Source: DAOMOP01 sp035444405
GTDB lineage: Bacteria > Pseudomonadota > Gammaproteobacteria > Burkholderiales > Rhodocyclaceae
Direction: 5' to 3'
Assembly (NCBI GenBank): GCA_035444405.1
Contig: DAOMOP010000223.1
Location: 1 to 6,060, forward strand
DNA length: 6,060 nucleotides
The position numbers and the translations under genes were made by a program. The notes under the pieces were generated by a model, which worked only from the letters and a program-made list of their open reading frames with translations, was not told the DNA's origin and searched no databases. Shown piece by piece: positions 1 through 6,060 of this stretch. How positions within the stretch are numbered: the first letter of the stretch is position 1; each line of letters begins with the position of its first letter.

Positions 1-1210
1 CCTCGATGTGGAAGTGCAGATCGATGAGGCCGGGCAGAATCGTGCCGTCGGGGACGTGGATCACCGGCAATCCGGCCGGCGCGGCCACCGCAGCCGCATC
101 GCCCGCCGCAACGATCCGCCCGTCGCGCACCACGACCGCGGCGGGCACGGCAACCTCCTCGCCGGAAAGCCGGAAGCGGCAGTGCACGATGCGCGTCGTT
201 CCGTCGGCGGCCGTCTGCTCCGAAACGCTCTCGACGCGCAGGCGTGGCGCATCGGGGTCGGCCGTCGGCGACTTCTGCAGTGCGGCTGTGATGCTCGTCC
301 ACGCCGGGCCCGGCGCGGCGGGGGCGACGAGCTCGACGGCGGGGCGCAGCGCGGCCGGACGCCGGTCGGGCACGCGCGCGGCGTCGCGCTCGGCGAAGAA
401 CACGTGGCGCAGCGCGTGCGATTCGGGCGAGGCCATCAGCGCGACGAAGTGCGCGCGCTCGCGCGCGACGGCCTCGTCGAAGGGCAGCGCGAGCGCGAGC
501 GCGAGGCACTCGAGCGCGGCGAGTGGCGCCGGGCAGCCGGGAGAGCGCTGCTCGAGCTCGGCGCGGCGCGCCGCGAACCACGCCTGCACGTCGCCGGCCG
601 GCGGGACGGGCTCGCGCTTTCGCACGTCAGGGTGGCCCGCTCGGCCGGCCACTTCGGCGAGCAGCGCGGCCGCCTCGTCGATCAGCGCGCCGGCCGCGAC
701 ACGGTCGACGAGCCCGGCTTGCAGCGCCGCGGAGGCGTCGACCGGCCTCCCGTCGGTGACCATCGCCGTCGCGCGTTCGATGCCGGTCAGGCGCGGCAGC
801 ATCTGCGTGCCCCAGGCGCCCGGGATCAGGCCGAGATTGACCTCGGGCAGCGCCATCTGCGCGCGCGCGTCGGCCACGCGGTAGTGGCACGCCATCGCGA
901 GCTCGAGCCCGCCGCCGAAGGCCGCACCGTTCAGTGCCGCGACGACCGGCTTCGTGCAGCGGAAAAGCCGCGCGAGCACGTCGCGCAGATCCGGCTTCGC
1001 GGTCGAGCGCGGCGTGCCGAACTCGCGCACGTCGGCGCCGCCGCAGAAGAGCCGGCCGGCGCCGGTGACGATGATGCCGGTCACGGCCGCGTCGCCTTCG
1101 ACGAGGCCGCTGCGCAGCGCATGGCCGAGGCCGTTGACCGGCGGGTTGTCCAGCATCAGCACGGCGATGCGTCCGCGTCCGCCGTGAGCGAGGGTATCGG
1201 TCTTGATCAT
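1..1210 (-). CDS. Enoyl-CoA hydratase (FadJ-type crotonase) fused to an amidohydrolase; partial, runs off the left edge
   Basis: One uninterrupted minus-strand frame of 403 codons starts at the ATG at 1210-1208 and is still open at base 1. I checked the frame line by line through the junction. Residues 1 to about 190 are a crotonase domain: NPPVNGLG (22-29), FCGGADVREF (55-64), oxyanion-hole GGG (99-101), and the two family catalytic glutamates E103 (GGGLELA) and E123 (LPEVNLG), 20 residues apart as in enoyl-CoA hydratases. Residues 200-282 match the connecting segment of bifunctional FadJ-type enzymes, ending ALRHVFFAER...RVPD. A Rossmann GxGxxG dehydrogenase domain should follow. Instead there is a Pro/Ala-rich linker (283-320) and an amidohydrolase N-terminus: VRDGRIVAAG (361-370) and LPGLIDLHFH, with metal ligands H399 and H401. 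Oddities are a helix about six residues short near 39-40, and GAWGTQMLP where GAGGTQRLP is usual. No ATG lies between codon 260 and the edge, so a separate amidohydrolase gene would need a GTG/TTG start. The hydratase role is well supported; the substrate and hydrolytic role are unknown. Confidence 0.85.
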   Translation of the reverse strand, partial: MIKTDTLAHGGRGRIAVLMLDNPPVNGLGHALRSGLVEGDAAVTGIIVTGAGRLFCGGADVREFGTPRSTAKPDLRDVLARLFRCTKPVVAALNGAAFGGGLELAMACHYRVADARAQMALPEVNLGLIPGAWGTQMLPRLTGIERATAMVTDGRPVDASAALQAGLVDRVAAGALIDEAAALLAEVAGRAGHPDVRKREPVPPAGDVQAWFAARRAELEQRSPGCPAPLAALECLALALALPFDEAVARERAHFVALMASPESHALRHVFFAERDAARVPDRRPAALRPAVELVAPAAPGPAWTSITAALQKSPTADPDAPRLRVESVSEQTAADGTTRIVHCRFRLSGEEVAVPAAVVVRDGRIVAAGDAAAVAAPAGLPVIHVPDGTILPGLIDLHFHIE

Positions 1211-1223
1211 GTGAATTCCACTA

Positions 1224-1242
1224 TGCAGACATTGATTCTGCA
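1224..1242. promoter_or_regulatory. Inverted repeat TGCAGA-N7-TCTGCA, candidate operator
   Basis: Perfect 6-bp arms (1224-1229 and 1237-1242) flank a 7-bp spacer. The repeat lies 13 bp upstream of the minus-strand start codon and over the predicted transcription start of that gene, a usual place for a repressor operator. The GCAGA/TCTGC arms recur at 1363 and 1383-1397 on the other side of the intergenic region. The cognate regulator is not in the window. Confidence 0.4.
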
Positions 1243-1245
1243 AAT

Positions 1246-1275
1246 ATCTTAGCGCGCATGCCGCGCTGCCGGCAA
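1246..1275 (-). promoter_or_regulatory. Candidate sigma70-type promoter for the crotonase-amidohydrolase gene
   Basis: Read on the minus strand, TTGCCG (1275-1270) and TAAGAT (1251-1246) are 18 bp apart, and each matches four of six consensus bases. The predicted start near 1239 would give a leader of about 30 nt and would lie inside the inverted repeat at 1224-1242. The Shine-Dalgarno before the ATG is weak (TGGAA). This is prediction by eye only. Confidence 0.3.
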
Positions 1276-1330
1276 TCCCCGCAGCGTGCAGAATGCCACT
1301 TTTCCAGGTGAGGAGAACGTCCCGCGAGGA

Positions 1331-1359
1331 TTGCAAAGTTCCGGCGCGTCCGTTATTCT
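1331..1359 (+). promoter_or_regulatory. Candidate sigma70-type promoter for the acyl-CoA dehydrogenase operon
   Basis: TTGCAA (1331-1336) and TATTCT (1354-1359) are separated by exactly 17 bp, each with four of six consensus bases, in one of the few A/T-rich stretches of the window. Transcription would start near 1366, leaving a 5' leader of about 46 nt that contains the inverted repeat at 1383-1397. Confidence 0.4.
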
Positions 1360-1382
1360 GACGTCTGCCTGTCAATCTATGT

Positions 1383-1397
1383 GTCTGCACAGCAGAC
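1383..1397. promoter_or_regulatory. Inverted repeat GTCTGC-ACA-GCAGAC, candidate operator
   Basis: Perfect 6-bp arms flank a 3-bp spacer, 14 bp upstream of the large-subunit start codon and just before its Shine-Dalgarno. A third GTCTGC copy at 1363-1368 is exactly 20 bp upstream in direct orientation, about two helical turns. It shares its half-site with the repeat next to the divergent gene, so common control of both transcripts is plausible. As RNA it could also form a small hairpin near the ribosome binding site. Confidence 0.4.
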
Positions 1398-1411
1398 GAA
1401 ACGAGGCTCTC

Positions 1412-2609
<1,198 letters not shown>

Positions 2610-2611
<2 letters not shown>

Positions 2612-2615
2612 GGAG
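2610..2615 (+). promoter_or_regulatory. Shine-Dalgarno AAGGAG overlapping the pimC stop codon
   Basis: The last two bases of the TAA stop (2609-2611) form the start of AAGGAG, 8 nt before the ATG at 2624. This fixes the small-subunit start and suggests translational coupling, which fits 1:1 production of two subunits. Confidence 0.7.
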
Positions 2616-2623
2616 TCATCCGG

Positions 2624-3754
2624 ATGGACTTTGCATTCACCGAAGAGCAGACCATGCTGCTCGACACGACGCGCCGCTTCATCGAGCGCGAGTACGATTT
2701 CGAGACGCGGCGGCGCATCGCGGCAGCCGAGCCCGGCATCAGCGAGTCGGCGTGGAAGACGCTGGCCGAGCTCGGGCTGCTGGCGCTGCTGATCCCGGAA
2801 GACGACGGCGGCCTCGGTGCCGGCCCGGTCGAGACGCTGCTGGTGATGACCGCGCTCGGCGAGGGGCTGGTGGTCGAGCCGTATCTGCCCAGCGCGGTGC
2901 TCGCGACCAGCGCGATCGCGCGTCTCGGCAATGCCGCGCAGCGGGCCGAGTGGCTCGCGCCGATGGGTGCCGGTGAGCTGATCGCCGCGCTCGCGCACGA
3001 TGAGCCGGCCACCCGCGACGACCCGCTCGCGGTCGACGCGCGCGCGTCGCGCGTGGGCAGCGGCTACCTGCTGTCCGGGCGCAAGGCGGTCGTCTATGGC
3101 GCGCCGCATGCGGGGCTGTTGCTCGTCAGCGCGCAGCTCGACGGCGAGGGGCTGGCGCTCTTCGCGGTGCGCCGCGACACGCCGGGCCTGCGGCTGTCGA
3201 GCTATCCGACCTTCGATGGCCACCGCGCCGCCGACGTGCATCTGGACAACGTGCATGTGCCGGCCACCGCGCGCCTTGGTGCGGACGGTGCCGATGTCGC
3301 GGCCGAGCTCGCCGCCGTGCTCGATCTCGGCCTCGCCGCGCTGTGCGCCGAGGCCACCGGCGTGATCGACCGCGCGCTCGCGACGACGATCGAGTATGCG
3401 CGCACGCGCAAGCAGTTCGGCCAGCCGATCGGCAAGTTCCAGGCCCTGCAGCACCGCATGGCCGACATGCAGATCCACCGCGAGCAGGCGCTGTCGATGG
3501 CCTATCTCGCCGCGGTGCGTGCCGCCGACACCGACGCGCGCGCGCGTGCCACCGCGCTGTCGGCCGCCAAGGTCGTGATCGGCGAGGCGTGCCGCTTCGT
3601 CGGCCAGCAGGCGGTGCAGATTCACGGCGGCATGGGGGTGACCGACGAGCTCGACGTCAGCCACCAGTTCAAGCGCCTGTTCGCGATCGAGAAGCTGTTC
3701 GGCTCGACCTTGACGCACCTCGCGCGCTTCGGCAGGCTGCGCAACGCCGCTTGA
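2624..3754 (+). CDS. pimD: Acyl-CoA dehydrogenase, small subunit, pimeloyl-CoA dehydrogenase PimD-like
   Basis: A complete 376-residue acyl-CoA dehydrogenase fold, 12 bp after pimC and preceded by a strong Shine-Dalgarno. The N-terminal helical domain begins MDFAFTEEQTMLLD and includes GLGAGPVET (63-71) and the conserved EPYL (85-88). The middle domain is degenerate: the usual EPGxGSD flavin motif is replaced by HDEPATRDD (125-133). The C-terminal domain keeps FAD-contact motifs TRKQFGQPIG (261-270) and QIHGGMGVTDE (332-342). By-eye alignment puts Gly360 (FGS) at the classical catalytic Glu and Gly236 (LDLGL) at the alternative one, so both bases seem absent. That fits a non-catalytic partner which completes the FAD site at the dimer interface, as described for heterotetrameric acyl-CoA dehydrogenases of steroid side-chain catabolism. 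It probably acts only in complex with the large subunit. Substrate is unproven. Confidence 0.9.
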   Translation: MDFAFTEEQTMLLDTTRRFIEREYDFETRRRIAAAEPGISESAWKTLAELGLLALLIPEDDGGLGAGPVETLLVMTALGEGLVVEPYLPSAVLATSAIARLGNAAQRAEWLAPMGAGELIAALAHDEPATRDDPLAVDARASRVGSGYLLSGRKAVVYGAPHAGLLLVSAQLDGEGLALFAVRRDTPGLRLSSYPTFDGHRAADVHLDNVHVPATARLGADGADVAAELAAVLDLGLAALCAEATGVIDRALATTIEYARTRKQFGQPIGKFQALQHRMADMQIHREQALSMAYLAAVRAADTDARARATALSAAKVVIGEACRFVGQQAVQIHGGMGVTDELDVSHQFKRLFAIEKLFGSTLTHLARFGRLRNAA

Positions 3755-3763
3755 TCGAAGCCG

Positions 3764-3803
3764 GCGGCGCTGCCCGGCCGTACGCATGCACGGCGGGCGC
3801 CGC
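3764..3803 (+). other. Bulged GC-rich hairpin between pimD and ghrA
   Basis: Left arm GCGGCG (3764-3769), CCC (3773-3775), GCCGT (3777-3781); loop of 8 nt (3782-3789); right arm ACGGC (3790-3794), GGG (3795-3797), CGCCGC (3798-3803). This gives 14 base pairs with a 3-nt and a 1-nt bulge on the left side. It begins 9 nt after the pimD stop. No T-run follows, so it is not a textbook intrinsic terminator; it may be a 3'-end-protecting, partial-termination or processing structure within the operon. Such stems also arise by chance at this GC content. Confidence 0.4.
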
Positions 3804-3839
3804 GACCGTCGCGGATTCGGAACACGAGGACTCGACATC

Positions 3840-4769
3840 ATGAAAGTGCTTTTCGTAGCAGGCGACCCCAAGGCCGAGCGCTGGACGGCGCTGATCCGCG
3901 AACAGCTGCCCGACGCGGAAGTGGTGGTGTGGTCGGCCGACACGCCGGCATGCGACGCCGACTACGCGATCGTGTGGCAGCCGCCGGCGGTGCTGTTCGA
4001 GCGCGAGCGGCGCCTGAAGGCGGTGTTCAACCTCGGCGCCGGCGTCGACGGCCTGCTGCAGGTGCCCAACCTGCCGCGCGGCATCCCGGTGGTGCGCCTC
4101 GAGGACGCCGGCATGGCCGCGCAGATGGCCGAATACGTCGCCTATCACGTCGTCGAGGAGACGCGCGATCTCGCCCGCTACCGCGAACAGCAGGCGCGGC
4201 GCGCGTGGAAGATCCTGCGCCCGATCGAGCGTGGCGAGTGGCCCATCGGCGTGCTCGGGCTCGGTGTGATCGGCCGGCGTGTCGCGGCGACGCTCGCCGC
4301 GCTCGACTACCCGGTGGCCGGCTGGGCGCGCAGCGCGGACACGCTGGCCGGCGTCGAGGTGTTTGCCGGGCGCGAGCGGCTCGGCGACTTCCTCGCGCGC
4401 ACGCGCATCCTCGTCAACACGCTGCCGCTCACCGACGCGACGCGCGACCTGATCGACCACGCGCTGCTTGCGCAGCTGAAGCCCGACGCGGTGCTGATCA
4501 ACGTCGGCCGCGGCGAGCACGTCGTCGATGAGGATCTGCTCGCCGCGATCGACGACGGCCATGTGCGCCGCGCGGTGCTCGACGTGTTCCGCGAGGAGCC
4601 GCTGCCGCCCGCGCACCCGTACTGGAGCCGGCCGCAGGTCACGATCACGCCGCACATCGCCGCACGCACGCTGCGCGAGGCGACGATCGCGCAGATCGCC
4701 GCGAAGATCCGCGCGCTCGAGGCGGGCGAGGCGATCAGCGGCATCGTCGATCTCGAGCGGGGGTATTGA
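3840..4769 (+). CDS. ghrA: Glyoxylate/hydroxypyruvate reductase A-like D-2-hydroxyacid dehydrogenase
   Basis: A complete 309-residue cytosolic enzyme expected to reduce glyoxylate, hydroxypyruvate or a related 2-oxo acid to the 2-hydroxy acid with NAD(P)H. The ATG at 3840 has GAGGA (3826-3830) 9 nt upstream and gives a length close to E. coli GhrA (312). Visible GhrA-type landmarks: DYAIVWQPP (41-49), FNLGAGVD (63-70), RLEDAGM (86-92), nucleotide-binding GLGVIG (140-145), INVGRGEHVV (220-229), LDVFREEPLP (247-256), VTITPHIAA (267-275), and C-terminal ERGY. The D-2-hydroxyacid dehydrogenase triad is intact: R224, E253 and H272, with the family's usual spacing. After the glycine motif come W162, R164 and S165, where NADP-preferring members carry Arg; this hints at NADPH but does not prove it. 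It lies 85 bp after pimD on the same strand, so it may be the third operon gene, with a hairpin between. Its link to acyl-CoA oxidation is not obvious. Confidence 0.93.
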   Translation: MKVLFVAGDPKAERWTALIREQLPDAEVVVWSADTPACDADYAIVWQPPAVLFERERRLKAVFNLGAGVDGLLQVPNLPRGIPVVRLEDAGMAAQMAEYVAYHVVEETRDLARYREQQARRAWKILRPIERGEWPIGVLGLGVIGRRVAATLAALDYPVAGWARSADTLAGVEVFAGRERLGDFLARTRILVNTLPLTDATRDLIDHALLAQLKPDAVLINVGRGEHVVDEDLLAAIDDGHVRRAVLDVFREEPLPPAHPYWSRPQVTITPHIAARTLREATIAQIAAKIRALEAGEAISGIVDLERGY

Positions 4770-5007
4770 TGGGCGCACGTGCGCAGGGGGCGCATGGCGG
4801 GCGAGTGCGGTGCACAGACCTGCGAGCGCCCCGTGGTGGCGCGGCGAAGTGCCGACCGGCAGCGCCGGCGCGGGCCGATCGCGTACGCAGCGTGGCGGAG
4901 TCGGCGCCGTGTGGACATCGTGACTCCACGGGCGCCATGTCGGCGTGGAGCCGGCGTAGCGCCTGCCGCTGCACGCGACTCCGGACCGCCGGGGGGCGGA
5001 GAAGCTG
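4770..5007. other. 238-bp GC-rich intergenic gap
   Basis: No convincing coding frame, tRNA or A/T-rich promoter is visible. A frame covering most of the gap on the plus strand has an Arg/Ala/Ser-rich translation with no family-like motif, typical of spurious frames at high GC. The only structure I find is the inverted repeat at 4903-4936 and, at the end, the Shine-Dalgarno GGAGAAG (4998-5004) of the next gene. Confidence 0.6.
4903..4936. other. Inverted repeat in the ghrA downstream gap
   Basis: GGCGCC (4903-4908) pairs with GGCGCC (4931-4936), and GTGGA (4911-4915) pairs with TCCAC (4925-4929), leaving a 9-nt loop and a small internal loop. GGAGTC (4897-4902) can alternatively pair with GACTCC (4922-4927), so two exclusive stems are possible. 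No T-run follows, so at most a weak or factor-assisted terminator for ghrA, or a leader structure for the next gene. Confidence 0.3.
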
Positions 5008-6060
5008 ATGCCCGACGAGCCGCAGGCCCGCGCCGACGGGGCCGTTGCGCATCCGTCGCGATCGCTGACCAGCGCGTCCGCCTGGGCGCATGCGCGGCCG
5101 GCGCTGCTGCCCGCCGTGATGGTGCTCACGCTCGCCTACCAGCTCGCCGGCTGGGTGCCGCTCGCGCTCGTGGGCCACGTGCTGCTCGCGCTCTACATCG
5201 TCACCGAATGGCCGCGCCTCACGCGCATCCCGCGCCTGATCCTGAGCGTCGCCGGCGGCGTGCTGGCGGTGCTGCCGTGGTTCTCGCCCGACCCGGCGGC
5301 GAGCCTGTTCCTCGCCTTCAACCGCGCCGCGTGGTTCGCGACCTTTCTCGCCGCGCTGTCCTTTCTGCGCGAGGCGGCGGCGACCTCGCCGCTGGTGCGC
5401 CGCTGTGGCGAAGTCATCATCAACCAGCCGCCGGCCAAGCGCTACCTGACGCTCGCCAGCGGCTCGTACCTGATCGGCATGCTGCTCAACATGGCGGTGC
5501 TGAACCTGCTCGGCGTGATGGTGCGCCGGGCCAACACGCTGGCGGCCGCCGGCGGCCACGCGGTGATCCGCGACGTGCGCACGCGGCGCATGTTCACGGC
5601 GATGATCCGCGGCTTTGCGACTGCGCCGCTCGGCTCGCCGCTGACCCTCACGCTGGCGCTGATCCTGTCCATCCTGCCGGAGCTGCGCTGGTGGGCGGTG
5701 CTGCCGTGGGGCATCGTCACGATGACGATGCTGATCGCGTTCGGCTGGCTGTGGGATCGCGCCACCGCGCCGCGCCAGCTCGCCTCGATGGTCGGCCCGC
5801 TCGCGCGCCCGCCGCACGGCGCGCGCACGATCCTGCGTTTTCTCGCGCTGGTGCTGGCGGTATTCGCGGCGGCGGTCGCGGTCGAGCTCGCTCTCGATGT
5901 GCCGCTGCCGCTGGCGATCCTGCTTACCGCGCCGCCGGCGGCCTTTCTGTGGATGCTCGTGCAGCGCCGCCGCCACGGCCCGCGCCGCGCCGCCGCGCTG
6001 ACGACGGCGCGTCTGGTGCGCGGCGCGCCGGACCAGTTCGGCGGCATGCGCGCCGAGGTC
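5008..6060 (+). CDS. Polytopic inner-membrane protein of unrecognised family; partial, runs off the right edge
   Basis: An open frame of 351 codons starts at the ATG at 5008, with GGAG (4998-5001) 6 nt upstream, and has no stop before the window ends. After a polar N-terminal tail of about 30 residues come roughly nine hydrophobic segments: about 31-50, 51-66, 75-91, 97-119, 150-173, 203-223, 228-249, 275-296 and 299-318. Between them lie basic loops (RRCGEVIINQPPAKR at 131-145; IRDVRTRRMF at 187-196; QRRRHGPRR at 319-327). The stretch INQPPAKRYLTLASGSYLIG (138-157) followed by LLN and GFATAPLGSP (202-211) looks like a conserved core, because small, Pro- and Asn-containing elements break the helices as in secondary transporters. 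An ion-transporter-like fold is a guess. It is 238 bp from ghrA, so it may have its own promoter. I cannot name it or its substrate. Confidence 0.85.
   Translation, partial: MPDEPQARADGAVAHPSRSLTSASAWAHARPALLPAVMVLTLAYQLAGWVPLALVGHVLLALYIVTEWPRLTRIPRLILSVAGGVLAVLPWFSPDPAASLFLAFNRAAWFATFLAALSFLREAAATSPLVRRCGEVIINQPPAKRYLTLASGSYLIGMLLNMAVLNLLGVMVRRANTLAAAGGHAVIRDVRTRRMFTAMIRGFATAPLGSPLTLTLALILSILPELRWWAVLPWGIVTMTMLIAFGWLWDRATAPRQLASMVGPLARPPHGARTILRFLALVLAVFAAAVAVELALDVPLPLAILLTAPPAAFLWMLVQRRRHGPRRAAALTTARLVRGAPDQFGGMRAEV

Larger units (their letters stand above)
1211..1411. other. Divergent intergenic region between the fusion gene and the acyl-CoA dehydrogenase operon
   Basis: These 201 bp separate two divergently oriented genes and are visibly richer in A/T than the flanking coding sequence. 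They hold candidate promoters in both directions and several GCAGA/TCTGC half-sites, listed separately. I see no small gene. A plus-strand frame beginning at 1286 reads into the dehydrogenase, but its extra 42 residues look non-homologous to the family. Confidence 0.7.

Noticed and set aside
486..506. Short GCGCGA tandem repeat
   Set aside because: It encodes the alternating Leu-Ala stretch (LALALAL, residues 236-242) of a helix in the crotonase connecting segment and is explained by coding constraint.
8..1252. Long plus-strand open frames (414 and 292 codons) across the first 1.2 kb
   Set aside because: Their translations are Arg/Ala-rich with no domain motifs, and they lie opposite a minus-strand frame with clear crotonase and amidohydrolase signatures. 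High GC removes stops from antisense frames.
1286..1411. Upstream in-frame start adding 42 residues to the large dehydrogenase subunit
   Set aside because: The added residues do not resemble the family. The ATG at 1412 has a good Shine-Dalgarno and gives the usual N-terminus, and the extension would cover the candidate promoter.
4766..5008. 80-codon frame filling the gap after ghrA
   Set aside because: It overlaps the ghrA stop, starts with TTG/ATG without a clear ribosome site, has an Arg/Ser/Ala-rich translation and ends exactly at the next start. It could be a leader peptide, but nothing supports that.
3669..5129. 486-codon minus-strand frame over ghrA
   Set aside because: Antisense to a gene with a complete catalytic triad; its translation has no recognisable domain.
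4735..5976. 413-codon minus-strand frame opposite the membrane protein
   Set aside because: Translation is dominated by Arg, His, Gln and Glu, as expected antisense to hydrophobic codons; the plus-strand frame gives clean transmembrane segments and a Shine-Dalgarno.

Overview
The window is about 6 kb of very GC-rich bacterial chromosome with strong G/C preference at third codon positions. Gene content (a paired PimC/PimD-type acyl-CoA dehydrogenase, a FadJ-type crotonase segment, a GhrA-type reductase) and codon use suggest a proteobacterium, most likely a betaproteobacterium of the Burkholderiales/Rhodocyclales kind. That placement is inference; there is no rRNA or other marker gene here.

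Layout: (1) 1-1210, minus strand: a long open frame entering from the left edge, whose first 403 codons are visible. It starts as an enoyl-CoA hydratase (crotonase) with the connecting segment that normally leads into the 3-hydroxyacyl-CoA dehydrogenase half of bifunctional beta-oxidation enzymes. It then runs, with no stop and no frame change, into the N-terminus of a metal-dependent amidohydrolase (D-x-H-x-H at residues 397-401). (2) 1211-1411: a lower-GC divergent intergenic region with a plausible sigma70-type promoter in each direction and inverted repeats built from the same GCAGA/TCTGC half-site. (3) 1412-2611 and 2624-3754, plus strand: large and small subunits of a heteromeric acyl-CoA dehydrogenase, closest by eye to pimeloyl-CoA dehydrogenase PimC/PimD. 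They are 12 bp apart, and the Shine-Dalgarno of the second overlaps the stop of the first. (4) 3755-3839: a gap with a bulged, GC-rich hairpin. (5) 3840-4769: a GhrA-type glyoxylate/hydroxypyruvate reductase with all NAD(P)-binding and catalytic residues. (6) 4770-5007: a 238-bp gap with an inverted repeat and no convincing gene. (7) 5008 to the right edge: a polytopic membrane protein of a family I do not recognise, open at the right edge.

Working together (inference): the dehydrogenase pair would introduce a 2,3-double bond into an acyl-CoA, perhaps a dicarboxylyl- or ring-derived one, and the divergent crotonase part of the fusion would hydrate it. The fused amidohydrolase would add a hydrolytic step where one would expect the NAD-dependent oxidation. 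The GhrA-like enzyme could reduce a 2-oxo acid product, and the membrane protein could be a transporter, although the gap before it makes operon membership doubtful. The most unusual object is the crotonase-amidohydrolase fusion, in which the amidohydrolase occupies the place of the usual dehydrogenase domain.
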